Notes under the pieces: generated by a model
The model's database searches: none
Told to the model about the DNA's origin: nothing
What the model saw: only the letters and a program-made list of their open reading frames with translations
Assembly: GCF_963664735.1 (NCBI RefSeq)
Contig: NZ_OY761553.1
Span: 945,303-1,009,302 of the forward strand
Direction: 5' to 3'
DNA length: 64,000 nt
From: an uncultured Cohaesibacter sp.
GTDB lineage: Bacteria; Pseudomonadota; Alphaproteobacteria; Rhizobiales; Cohaesibacteraceae
Position numbers and translations under genes: made by a program
Shown: positions 54,796 through 63,720 of the stretch, piece by piece
Numbering within the stretch: the stretch's first letter is position 1
Layout: each line of letters opens with the position of its first letter

Positions 54796-55746
54796 TTATT
54801 TGGAGGGGAATACTTCATCGATTTTGATATGACGGCCAAGAATTGCCTGGTCATACATTTCATCGATAAAGTCACATATCATTTTCTGGTTTGCTTCTAT
54901 GCCGCTGTCGCCCCAGCCTGATGGCAGAAGATTGGCTGTTTCGATTAAATCGGACATGAAGAATGGTGTAGTGTCGGCATAACGGATGCGCTTTTGCATC
55001 CAGACTTCGCGGGATTTATCCAGCAGGTCACTCAGTTCCTGTGCGGCCCATGGGTTTTCTTCCAGTAGCGCGGTGCTCATAGTCAGAATATGAATGCCCG
55101 GCACATACCCAACCGTGTTGAAATAGTCTGCCTGGCTTCCAGACAGGTCTGACAACAAATGGCGGAATTTGGAGTCTTTTTCAAAGAAGCCTTTCGGCAT
55201 GAACGGAGTGAAAACGGCATCTAGCCAGCCACGCTCAAGAGCGTCCATCATCGGCTCTTCTTCAGGCATCGCTTCAATGACACCCGGACGGCCGAAACCA
55301 TCAAGACGATCCTGAATTGGATGGGCTTGTGTCAATCGACCTGCATACCATTTTGCATCATCGGTATTGATCCCTTTGGATCGCAGGATCAGGCGTGTCC
55401 AAACATTCCCGGAATCTCGCCAGCCGGTCACACCAATACGCTTGCCGCGGAGGCTGTCGATGGTGGTCAGTGGGCTATCCTTGCGGGTAATGATGCACTG
55501 ATGTCTAAATCCGCGCATAAGAAACTGGGGAACTGCGGTATTCTTGTGATTTCCTGCTTCAACTGCCGAAAGATGTCGGCTGAAGGAGGTTTCAAACGCA
55601 TTATAAGGCGTCTCGTCACTCAAACTGTCGGGTAATGATTGCAGCCGCTCAAGTTTGACTTCCAGTCGTGGAGAGGAAATCTCTCCGAGAGCCAAAGGGG
55701 TCATATAGTCCCAATCTCTCGCTGCAAGCCTAATTTCAAGAGTCAT
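54796..55746 (-). CDS. NMT1-like binding protein, cytoplasmic type
   Basis: This 316-residue protein lacks a signal peptide. It resembles the periplasmic-binding-fold, 4,5-dihydroxyphthalate decarboxylase-like family: LRGKRIGVTGWRDSGNVW and QADYFNTVGYVPGIHIL. It may be an enzyme rather than a transporter part. It heads the operon and is divergent from the MocR regulator. GGAAAGG precedes ATG 55746. Confidence 0.7.
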   Translation of the reverse strand: MTLEIRLAARDWDYMTPLALGEISSPRLEVKLERLQSLPDSLSDETPYNAFETSFSRHLSAVEAGNHKNTAVPQFLMRGFRHQCIITRKDSPLTTIDSLRGKRIGVTGWRDSGNVWTRLILRSKGINTDDAKWYAGRLTQAHPIQDRLDGFGRPGVIEAMPEEEPMMDALERGWLDAVFTPFMPKGFFEKDSKFRHLLSDLSGSQADYFNTVGYVPGIHILTMSTALLEENPWAAQELSDLLDKSREVWMQKRIRYADTTPFFMSDLIETANLLPSGWGDSGIEANQKMICDFIDEMYDQAILGRHIKIDEVFPSK

Positions 55747-55843
55747 TGGAAGTCCTTTCCTTATCACTTCGTATAAGGATTAGGGCTTCAAATTTCGTTC
55801 ATCAAATGTTATTTTGCTACTAAACATTAAAAAGAATGTTCTA

Positions 55844-57190
55844 ATGCAAAAAATTGATTGCGCCACTTTGGCCCTCCATTTGAAAGACCACAGCGCTAGC
55901 GGGATCGCACGTGACACTGCAACTTTGGTGAGAAAAGGTGTCCTGCCCGTCGGCGCAAGGCTGCCTTCCTTGCGGGATCTGGCCTATGAACTCAAGATCA
56001 GCCCCAGCACTCTTTCTCAGGCATGGAAAGAATTGCGACGGCTTCGCGTCTTAACCGGAAGAGGCCGAAACGGCACCTATGTTACGGGCTCCAGCTTTGC
56101 TCCAAGGCCATCGCGCGTGTCGGTGCAAGGTCATTTTGAACGTATTGCGCTGAATTTGTCTGTTGCGGTTCCCGACAACGCGCTTCTTCCACCTCTTGGC
56201 AAGGCTCTGGAGTATGGCACTCAAGCTGAAGGGCTGAACAGCTACGAGCGTGTTCGGATTCTGCCGGAACTCGAAAAGGTTCTGCGTCCACATTGGCCCA
56301 ACCATGACGCCTCCATGCTGGCGACAAATGGCGGCTATAACGCTTTATATAATGCGTTCCATGCGTTGGTGCCGCCCGGATCAGTTGTTGCTGTAGAGGC
56401 TCCTGTTCCGATGCGCATTCTGGATATTCTGGAAGACATGCGGGTTGCAATCTATCTGGTCGAAAGTGATCTATTGGGCCCTATTCCGCAATCGCTTCAT
56501 GAAATTCTCGAAGAGAAGCCAAACGCCTTCATATATCAACCTCGCATCAGCGCAGTGACCGGGCAATTCCTTCATAAAGACCGGTTGACAGAACTCGGCG
56601 AGTTGTTGGCAAAGAGCGATGCCCTGATCATTGAGGATGATGGGTTGGGCGACATTTCTTTTGCACCACATCAATCGCTGGGTGATCAATTTCCGGACCG
56701 AACCATTCACATCCGATCCTTCTCCAAAGCCTATGGTCCGGACTTGAGAATGGCCGTTCTTTCTGGTCCGGAAGCGCTGGTGGAACAGATCCAGTCTTAT
56801 CGGGCCTTCAGTGCCGCGTGGACCAGTCGCATATTGCAGGCGGCGGTCTCCTGGCTCTTGCAGGATGCTGAAACGCAATTTCTAGTTAATAGAGCGACAC
56901 AAATTTATCGGGACCGCCGTAATTTGCTGGCTCGGAAGCTGACTTCGCACGGTATCGAGGTTCCAGATGGCGCAGGTTTATGTCTGTACGCTCCCGTACA
57001 TTCAGAGACCTTTTCCATGATCACTCTGGCCGCTCATGATATCGCAGCAGTTCCAGGGTCTCGCTTTGCCATGGGGGAAACCGGACATATCCGATTGGGA
57101 ACCGGAAGGCTTCATTCCCATGAGATAGAGCGTCTTGCTCATGTGTTTCAGCTTTCAGCCAGTGAACCATTTATTCTTGGTCCGGATTGA
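55844..57190 (+). CDS. MocR-type GntR/aminotransferase regulator
   Basis: This protein of about 448 residues has an N-terminal winged HTH (GARLPSLRDLAYELKISPSTLSQAWKELRRLRVL). A fold-type I aminotransferase domain follows, with the PLP Lys in RSFSKAYGPDLR. It is divergent from the ABC operon with a 97-base gap, so it probably controls it, sensing an amino compound through PLP. The start at 55844 trims an unconvincing extension to 55814. Confidence 0.85.
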   Translation: MQKIDCATLALHLKDHSASGIARDTATLVRKGVLPVGARLPSLRDLAYELKISPSTLSQAWKELRRLRVLTGRGRNGTYVTGSSFAPRPSRVSVQGHFERIALNLSVAVPDNALLPPLGKALEYGTQAEGLNSYERVRILPELEKVLRPHWPNHDASMLATNGGYNALYNAFHALVPPGSVVAVEAPVPMRILDILEDMRVAIYLVESDLLGPIPQSLHEILEEKPNAFIYQPRISAVTGQFLHKDRLTELGELLAKSDALIIEDDGLGDISFAPHQSLGDQFPDRTIHIRSFSKAYGPDLRMAVLSGPEALVEQIQSYRAFSAAWTSRILQAAVSWLLQDAETQFLVNRATQIYRDRRNLLARKLTSHGIEVPDGAGLCLYAPVHSETFSMITLAAHDIAAVPGSRFAMGETGHIRLGTGRLHSHEIERLAHVFQLSASEPFILGPD

Positions 57191-57577
57191 GAGTCTTTAC
57201 GGAATTCGTTGCCAGACGACGCAATATATTGCTCGTTACTGTGGTGGACACCAAAAAGCTGTCGCTGTGCATAGCTGTTGCAGATAATACGCGAAATCAC
57301 GTAAGTGCATCATATTTCGAAACAATTTGGCTTTAAATTTCAGGACATGTCGTGATTGTACGGACTGTAATTTGTACCGATTCACGTTAAGTGCTGATTG
57401 TTCGGCAATATGTCGAAAATCAATGAAATTTCAGCATATTGTTTCGATCCAAAAGTGTGGAGAGTCAATTTGCTGAAGCTTTCAAAAGGAGCACTTTATA
57501 GAATTGCCCTCCCAATCTGGGATTTTATCTTTTTGAAAGTGTTTGAGTTTTGAGCCAATTTATAGTGGTGGACGAAA
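57191..57577. other. Intergenic region, no gene seen
   Basis: 387 bases of AT-rich DNA between two co-directional genes. No convincing ORF, RNA gene or terminator was found. It should hold the promoter of the DUF4189 gene. Confidence 0.5.
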
Positions 57578-58474
57578 ATGAAAAGAATAATTGCCTTAAG
57601 CCTAGTTGCTATTTGTGCTTCATTCCAGAGTGAAGCGAGTGACAATAATGTCAATCATGCTGCGCTTTCCGTCGATAGATCGAACGGTTACTATTACGGC
57701 TGGTCATATAATTATCCAACACGCGAAGAAGCTGCTGACAAGGCTAAATTGGAATGTGAAAATGCTGGCGGAGATAATTGTGCCGTCGTGCTTGAGTTTT
57801 CAGGTGGGGGATATGGCTACTATTACACGGTGTCTGCAGAAGATGGTACCGCCTATGGATGGGCGGCTTACAAAGATCGGGAAAGCGCCCAGTCTAGAGC
57901 ATTGAACGAGTGTCAAACGCGAGCAAACGGCAAAGCCTGTTCAAACTTTGTATGGGCGTCGAACTCTGATAGTGACGATGACTTTGAATTGTTGTCAAAC
58001 GCATCGCGCGGACTTTGTTACGGCATCGTCTATAAAAATTGTGATACCAACACATCCAAGAGTTTTCGGAAGCAGCATAATCTTCCCAGTGGCGTGAGAA
58101 TTTGGACCCGACCTTTTACGTTTGAAGCTCCGATTTGTTATGACACATCATTCAATGTGGATCATGGCGAGCTCAAAGAAGGCGGATCCAGGTCACTGAA
58201 AAGTCGTCCAGAAGTCGTTTCAGCTGTTATCGCTCTTGATAGTGAACTCGGCAATATCATGGAACGAGACGCACCCCGTATCTGTGATGACATGTGGGAT
58301 ACAATCATGCGGTCATGGGTCTCACTGGATGATATGCGCAAATACCTGGATGCCGAGAACGATCATGATCTGACACCGGGTTATGGATCCGCGAGAATTT
58401 ACAAGGATGTTACGGTGCCATTTGCCACAGGTTATATCGACTACGAAATGAAGAAGGGTTTGAACTGGAACTAA
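57578..58474 (+). CDS. Secreted DUF4189-type protein
   Basis: This 298-residue protein has a signal peptide (IIALSLVAICASFQSEA). A DUF4189-like repeat follows: YYYGWSYNYPTREEAADKAKLECE and AYGWAAYKDRESAQSRALNEC. The later part is Cys-containing with no known fold. It is probably exported and disulfide-bonded. Function unknown. Confidence 0.7.
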   Translation: MKRIIALSLVAICASFQSEASDNNVNHAALSVDRSNGYYYGWSYNYPTREEAADKAKLECENAGGDNCAVVLEFSGGGYGYYYTVSAEDGTAYGWAAYKDRESAQSRALNECQTRANGKACSNFVWASNSDSDDDFELLSNASRGLCYGIVYKNCDTNTSKSFRKQHNLPSGVRIWTRPFTFEAPICYDTSFNVDHGELKEGGSRSLKSRPEVVSAVIALDSELGNIMERDAPRICDDMWDTIMRSWVSLDDMRKYLDAENDHDLTPGYGSARIYKDVTVPFATGYIDYEMKKGLNWN

Positions 58475-58651
58475 GCCAGCTTGAGGTCAATGTGCCAGAC
58501 TAAATGATTTGACCACCGGGCCACATTTCCCGGTGGTCTTGCTAATGGTTCAACTGCTCAATGACAGCAAGAAGCTTGAGGGACTTCTATTCCTCTTTCA
58601 TATCCGTCTCAAATGCATCAGTATCGAGCCAAACAACTCAAGATTCGGAAT

Positions 58652-60934
58652 ATGAATTTGCTCGAAGAAATGTCCATTCCATCGCTGATCGCCAATGAAA
58701 TTGGTTGTCAAGCTAAACAGGTCATCGCAGCTGTCGAACTCATAGACAATGGAGACACCATTCCATTCATCGCCCGCTACAGAAAAGAAGTAACCGGCGG
58801 GCTTGATGATATTCAGCTGCGCAAGCTTGATGAGCGTCTCATTTATTTGCGTGATTTTTCAAAACGGCGCGAAACGGTTAGAAGCGCCATCGAAGCGCAA
58901 GGCAAACTCACGGATGATATTCTTGCGCGGCTTGGCAAGGCAACGACGAAGGCTGAGCTTGAAGACATCCACGCGTCATTCCGTGTAAAGCTGAAAACAA
59001 GAGCTCAAAAGGCGATTGATAACGGCTTGCAGCCATTGGCGGACGCGATCATGACGGAGCCCCACAGCGCACCCGAAGAGCTGGCGGTCCCCTTCGTTGG
59101 AGAGAAGGTCGCCAGTGTCAAGGACGCGTTGGATGGTGTTCGAGACATCCTTTCCGAGCAGTTTTCTCATCATCCAGATACAGCTGCAAAAATTCGGCCT
59201 GTAGCAAAGAAATCAGCTCGGCTGAAGGCCAAAGTCGTGGCCGGCAAGGAAGAGGAAGGCAACAAGTTTGCCGACTATTTCGATCATTCTGAAAACTGGG
59301 CCAAGGCACCAAGTCATCGCATTCTGGCAATGCTCCGCGGGCAAGATGCCGAAGTTCTATCAATTGATATCGAATTTGATGACGATGCCATCGCCTACTC
59401 CAAGTCCGCAATTGCCAATGACAACAAGGTCCCACAAGGCAACGCTTTTCTCGACAAGGTAATCGACTGGACGTGGAAAATTAAATTCACCACTCGGCTC
59501 ATTTCGGAAATGACGTCCGAGATGCGCGAGCGAGCTGAAAAAGAAGCGATTGATGTATTTGTTACCAATCTCAAAGCTCTACTGATGGCCGCGCCAGCCG
59601 GAATGAAGGCTACCATGGGGCTTGATCCCGGCATCCGCACTGGCGTGAAGGTTGCTGTAGTTGATGCTACCGGCAAACTCTTGGCCACCAGCACCGTTTA
59701 CCCCTATGCGCCGCGCAATGACAAACAGGGAACATTGGCCGAGTTGGGCGCGCTTGTCAGGAAATTCGGTGTTGAGCTGATCGCGATTGGTAACGGCACG
59801 GCATCGCGCGAAACCGACGCGTTGGTTGGTGAATTGCTTTGCGCCATTGAAGGCAATAAACCGACAAAGGTAGTCGTTAGCGAAGCCGGAGCGTCGGTCT
59901 ATTCCGCATCCGAATTTGCATCTCGAGAGTTCCCTGAACTTGATGTTTCCTTGCGCGGCGCGGTTTCCATTGCACGACGGTTGCAGGATCCGCTTGCCGA
60001 GCTTGTAAAAATCGATCCCAAAGCCATTGGTGTCGGACAGTATCAGCATGATGTTGACCAGACACGTTTGGCTCGCGCCTTGGCTGGCGCCGTTGAAGAC
60101 GTCGTGAATGCTGTTGGCGTAGACGTAAATACCGCCTCTCCTGCTCTATTGTCTTACGTTGCCGGTGTCGGTCCTTCACTGGCTGACTCTATTGTCAGCT
60201 ACCGCGACACCAACGGCATCTTTACCAAGCGGACCGAATTGAAGTCTGTACCACGTCTAGGCGATCGTACATTTTCGCAATGTGCAGGCTTTTTGCGCGT
60301 GATCGGCGGATCTGAACCTCTCGATGCATCGGCAGTTCATCCGGAGGCTTACAAGGTTGCTCGAAAAATTGTGTCCGACTGTGGGCGCGATCTACGAGAC
60401 ATCATGGGTGACACCAATAGTCTTAAAGCCGTCGATCCTGAAAAATTCGTTACTGCAGAGTTCGGTATTCCGACCATCAAGGACATTATTGAAGAGTTAC
60501 GCAAGCCTGGGCGCGATCCTCGGCCGCAGTTCAAAACAGCAACCTTTATGGAAGGTGTGCATGAGATTACGGATCTTCAGCCGGGTATGCGTCTTGAAGG
60601 AACCGTGACAAACGTTGCCGCCTTTGGCGCGTTCGTTGATATTGGCGTCCATCAGGATGGTCTGGTGCATATTTCGCAATTGTCCGACAGCTACGTTTCG
60701 GACCCTTCGAAAGTCGTCAAGGCAGGACAGATCGTCAAGGTCGTGGTCACATCCGTTGATGTTCGGGCAAAACGCATCAGCCTTTCCATGAAGTCGGCAC
60801 CGGAAATTGGCGAACCCACCAGAGGTAAAAAGCCCCCCGTCAAACGACGCGACGCAATACCTACAAAACCGCAAGGAAAAAGCGAAGGTATGGGGCAGCT
60901 GGGTGAGGCTTTGGCCAAGGCGTTTCGTAAATAG
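58652..60934 (+). CDS. Tex-type RNA-binding protein
   Basis: This protein of about 760 residues has the Tex N-terminal helices (NGDTIPFIARYRKEVTGGLDD), a YqgF/RNase H-like core (MGLDPGIRTGVKVAVVD), a helix-hairpin-helix pair (NTASPALLSYVAGVGPSLADSI) and a C-terminal S1 domain (GTVTNVAAFGAFVDIGVHQDGLVHIS). It is conserved in transcription and stress. The true start is probably 58652 or 58670. Confidence 0.95.
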   Translation: MNLLEEMSIPSLIANEIGCQAKQVIAAVELIDNGDTIPFIARYRKEVTGGLDDIQLRKLDERLIYLRDFSKRRETVRSAIEAQGKLTDDILARLGKATTKAELEDIHASFRVKLKTRAQKAIDNGLQPLADAIMTEPHSAPEELAVPFVGEKVASVKDALDGVRDILSEQFSHHPDTAAKIRPVAKKSARLKAKVVAGKEEEGNKFADYFDHSENWAKAPSHRILAMLRGQDAEVLSIDIEFDDDAIAYSKSAIANDNKVPQGNAFLDKVIDWTWKIKFTTRLISEMTSEMRERAEKEAIDVFVTNLKALLMAAPAGMKATMGLDPGIRTGVKVAVVDATGKLLATSTVYPYAPRNDKQGTLAELGALVRKFGVELIAIGNGTASRETDALVGELLCAIEGNKPTKVVVSEAGASVYSASEFASREFPELDVSLRGAVSIARRLQDPLAELVKIDPKAIGVGQYQHDVDQTRLARALAGAVEDVVNAVGVDVNTASPALLSYVAGVGPSLADSIVSYRDTNGIFTKRTELKSVPRLGDRTFSQCAGFLRVIGGSEPLDASAVHPEAYKVARKIVSDCGRDLRDIMGDTNSLKAVDPEKFVTAEFGIPTIKDIIEELRKPGRDPRPQFKTATFMEGVHEITDLQPGMRLEGTVTNVAAFGAFVDIGVHQDGLVHISQLSDSYVSDPSKVVKAGQIVKVVVTSVDVRAKRISLSMKSAPEIGEPTRGKKPPVKRRDAIPTKPQGKSEGMGQLGEALAKAFRK

Positions 60935-61422
60935 CTGAATGCGTTTTCTGCAAACAAGCTCTGAATATGGGATGGGCTTAACGCCCATCCTATTTTTTTG
61001 AACGCTCTATCCAATTTTCCCTAATCATCTCGTTTCAATATTCGACCTGCTCCGCCCCATAGCACAATAACCAATCGTGCTTTTAAGCAGATTTGGTATC
61101 AAAATTTTATCAGAAGGCACTTCTTCAGCAGATGCGTCAGACATCGAAGTCTAATCCAGCACTATTCTATTTAAACTCTAAATCGTTGAAATTTAATCTT
61201 TTCTAGATTTATTATGCATAATTGTAACGCCTAAATTTTCATCATCTCTTTGATTGCATGCCTCACAATTCAGCTATGCAATATTGTCTGATGTAAAAAT
61301 GGAAGCTCCAATATATATTCATAGTCAAGAAAGCGATGAGCTTCTTAAAGAAAAGATTTAAGACGATGCTTTCGAAATGCAGTTGAATTTAATAGCCACC
61401 TAACAACAAAGGAATGACACCG
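60935..61422. other. Intergenic region upstream of DUF1127 gene
   Basis: Holds the Tex terminator at 60970-60999 and about 420 AT-rich bases that contain the promoter of the DUF1127/sRNA unit. No gene was seen. Confidence 0.5.
60970..60999 (+). terminator. Rho-independent terminator after tex
   Basis: GGATGGGC/GCCCATCC 8-bp stem (60970-60977, 60983-60990), 5-base loop, then TATTTTTTT. Confidence 0.85.
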
Positions 61423-61575
61423 ATGATCAATACTGTTGTTGCAAACTATCGTCAGTGGCGCACCTACCGTGAAACTGTTGATGAACTGAGCCGCCTTAGC
61501 AATCGCGACCTGAGCGATCTTGGCATTTCGCGCGGTGATATCAGCGACATTGCACGTGAAGCTGCTGTAAAATAA
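61423..61575 (+). CDS. Small DUF1127 protein
   Basis: This 50-residue protein (MINTVVANYRQWRTYRETVDE...) ends in the DUF1127 motif LSNRDLSDLGISRGDISDI. AAAGGA precedes the ATG. Arg-rich DUF1127 proteins bind RNA; the Rhodobacter CcaF1 gene has the same layout, followed by CcsR sRNAs. It is upstream of the three hairpins at 61632-61730. Confidence 0.85.
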   Translation: MINTVVANYRQWRTYRETVDELSRLSNRDLSDLGISRGDISDIAREAAVK

Positions 61576-61581
61576 AAAAGT

Positions 61582-61612
61582 CTTTCGCTGACAGAAATTG
61601 TTCAAGCGAAAG
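61582..61612 (+). other. Hairpin between DUF1127 gene and sRNAs
   Basis: CTTTCGCT/AGCGAAAG, an 8-bp stem with a 15-base loop. It lacks the CCTCCTCCC loop and may be a processing or stabilising element. Confidence 0.45.
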
Positions 61613-61631
61613 CCACGAGTTTCAAGGAATT

Positions 61632-61657
61632 CAGGCTTTTCCTCCTCCCAAAGCCTG
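61632..61657 (+). ncRNA. Cuckoo/CcsR-type sRNA hairpin 1
   Basis: CAGGCTTT/AAAGCCTG stem, 8 bp, with the 10-base loop TCCTCCTCCC. The CCUCCUCCC loop is an anti-Shine-Dalgarno-like motif that defines the cuckoo sRNA family. Confidence 0.75.
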
Positions 61658-61661
61658 GTGG

Positions 61662-61691
61662 ATCCAAAACTACCTCCTCCCAGTTTTGGAT
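61662..61691 (+). ncRNA. Cuckoo/CcsR-type sRNA hairpin 2
   Basis: ATCCAAAACT/AGTTTTGGAT stem, 10 bp and perfect, with loop ACCTCCTCCC. It shares the loop, not the stem, with its neighbours, which shows the loop is the selected part. Confidence 0.75.
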
Positions 61692-61702
61692 TATTTAAAG
61701 AA

Positions 61703-61734
61703 GCCCTCCGGATCTCCTCCCCCGGAGGGCTTTT
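61703..61734 (+). ncRNA. Cuckoo/CcsR-type sRNA hairpin 3 and terminator
   Basis: GCCCTCCGG/CCGGAGGGC stem, 9 bp, with loop ATCTCCTCCC, followed by TTTTGTTATTT. It both carries the motif and ends transcription. Confidence 0.75.
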
Positions 61735-62111
61735 GTTATTTAAAGAAACTTCCAGAATTTTTGACCTATTCTCCAATTGCCAACATTGCCGTCGTGATTG
61801 TGTGGATGATCCCTTCTGCTATCATGCTTCCCCCGCCTTTTCGGTAACATCGCGGATGGCGCCGGGTTTTTTTCCTGCTCGCCTACGTTCAGATTGCTAG
61901 GGAATTGGAATAGAGATTTGGTCTTGCGCCCTGCGATTCAGTTGCATTCTGGTGTTTAAAATGCCAATTTTCGCCAATTCTTTGAAGTACGTATAAATAC
62001 CTGATGTGTCGTGGTTTTTCCACCAAAGTTTCTCACTATTTGGACACCAATCCTACTATTTGACTTTTATTTGGCATGCTCCTAACAGTTTTTTTGGGAG
62101 ATTTTTTAGCA
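61731..62111. other. Intergenic region upstream of IclR gene
   Basis: 381 bases without a convincing gene. Expected to hold the IclR promoter; no operator palindrome was recognised. Confidence 0.4.
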
Positions 62112-62921
62112 ATGCTGAACAAAATAGTCGAACCGTCTGACAAGCCGGTCTCCTTAAAGGGAACACAGACATTGGCGCGCGGATTGGAGATATTGCAGAT
62201 CGTTGCATCCGAGGTTAAGGATGCCGGAGCGATAGCAAGTGCTGTTGGAATTCCACGCAGCACGGCACATCGTATGCTATCCAGTCTTGTTCAGCTTGGT
62301 TATCTCTATCATCTGCCGAACCATGGTTATCAACTCGGCCCAGAGTTGGTCTATCTTGGGCACAAGGCGATAGAGCAACAACCGCTTGCCTACCTTGCAG
62401 AGCCCCATTTGAAGGCCCTTGCCGATCGAACCCATGATACCATTCACCTCGGCGTGCCCGAAGGTATTGATGTCTTTTATCTGTCCAAGGTCAACGGCAC
62501 GCAAGGTGGGCTCGAAATGCGGTCCAAGGTTGGTCAACGCATGCCGATGGCTTTTACCGGGCTCGGAAAAGCTCTGTTGATCGGCCTGCCGGAAAATCTT
62601 TGGCACGACTATTATGACCGTGGTTGCGCCATTCAAGCAGCTCATCCTGAACGCGTTGCGCCTCGTCCATGGCCCGTTTTTAAGGATGACCTTTCGCGCT
62701 CAAAAGAGACCGGCTTTGCCGTCGATATGGAAGAGAACGAGATCGGAATCCGCTGCGTTGCCGCGCCCATTTTCGATATCTCAGGCCAACTTGTTGCTTC
62801 CATAAGCGTCGCAAGCGCTGTCCCCTTTATGTCGCTCGAACGCATGGCCGAGCTTGCTCCAATCGTTATTGAAACCTCCGCAGCAATATCTCACGATTTG
62901 GGGAGGCGTAATGTTGACTGA
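62112..62921 (+). CDS. IclR-family transcriptional regulator
   Basis: This 269-residue protein has an N-terminal winged HTH (GAIASAVGIPRSTAHRMLSSLVQLGYL) and a C-terminal IclR effector domain (MPMAFTGLGKALLIGLPE; GIRCVAAPIFDISGQLVAS). It precedes an aldolase and a TctC-type transporter, so it probably senses a sugar acid. GGGAG lies 11 bases ahead of ATG 62112. Confidence 0.9.
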   Translation: MLNKIVEPSDKPVSLKGTQTLARGLEILQIVASEVKDAGAIASAVGIPRSTAHRMLSSLVQLGYLYHLPNHGYQLGPELVYLGHKAIEQQPLAYLAEPHLKALADRTHDTIHLGVPEGIDVFYLSKVNGTQGGLEMRSKVGQRMPMAFTGLGKALLIGLPENLWHDYYDRGCAIQAAHPERVAPRPWPVFKDDLSRSKETGFAVDMEENEIGIRCVAAPIFDISGQLVASISVASAVPFMSLERMAELAPIVIETSAAISHDLGRRNVD

Positions 62922-62982
62922 AGCAGCATGCAGCCCTTTCCATTCACTCAGCAAATTTATGAATAGAGGTTGATGAAAAGAT

Positions 62983-63633
62983 ATGTCCAACTCTCTTTTG
63001 AAACGTTTTGAAGGCGCCTTTGAAAGTTTGCCCCTGATCGCCATTTTGCGTGGTATTGATCCTGATGAGGCACTGCCGCTGACGAAAATCCTTTATGATA
63101 GCGGTTTTCGGCTTATTGAAATTCCACTCAATTCGCCAGATCCGTTTGTCAGCATTGAAAAGGTCCGTAAGGCGTTGCCAATGGATGCGTTGGTTGGTGC
63201 TGGCACGGTTACATCTGTTGCCGATGTTGATCGATTGGCCGATATTGGCGCAGACCTCGTCGTCATGCCGCATTCAGACGCTGAAGTGATCAAGGCTGCT
63301 CGTGCAGCGGACATGATCTGTACGCCGGGCATTGCCACACCGACGGAAGCATTTGCAGCGCTGGCCGCAGGCGCCAATGCACTTAAATGCTTTCCCGCCG
63401 AATTGATTGTTCCCGCAGTCGTAAAGGCGATCGGGACAGTTCTACCCAAAAACACAAAATTGTTGCCTGTTGGCGGAATCCGCCCTGACAACATGCACGA
63501 ATTTCTCGCGTCCGGTGCCGCAGGTTTCGGACTGGGAAGCGCGCTCTACAAGCCAGGTCTAGATGCGACCGAACTTGCTGAGCGGGCAAATAGCTTCGTT
63601 ACAGCAATCAGAAATGAACGGAAGACCCTGTAA
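62983..63633 (+). CDS. dgoA: 2-dehydro-3-deoxy-6-phosphogalactonate aldolase
   Basis: This 216-residue class I aldolase cleaves KDPGal to pyruvate and glyceraldehyde-3-phosphate. It has LIAILRGIDPDEA (Glu/Arg site), LIEIPLNSPDPFVSIEKV typical of the galactonate subgroup, and the Schiff-base Lys in ANALKCFPAE. KDPG aldolase (eda) is the alternative. Context suggests galactonate or another sugar acid. Confidence 0.8.
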   Translation: MSNSLLKRFEGAFESLPLIAILRGIDPDEALPLTKILYDSGFRLIEIPLNSPDPFVSIEKVRKALPMDALVGAGTVTSVADVDRLADIGADLVVMPHSDAEVIKAARAADMICTPGIATPTEAFAALAAGANALKCFPAELIVPAVVKAIGTVLPKNTKLLPVGGIRPDNMHEFLASGAAGFGLGSALYKPGLDATELAERANSFVTAIRNERKTL

Positions 63634-63720
63634 CGAGGATCCAATTTGAGCTTAGCGAATGACCGCGAAGGCTTGGAACCATGACAGTAAATAATTCGAG
63701 TTTACTCGGGAGGTAATAGT

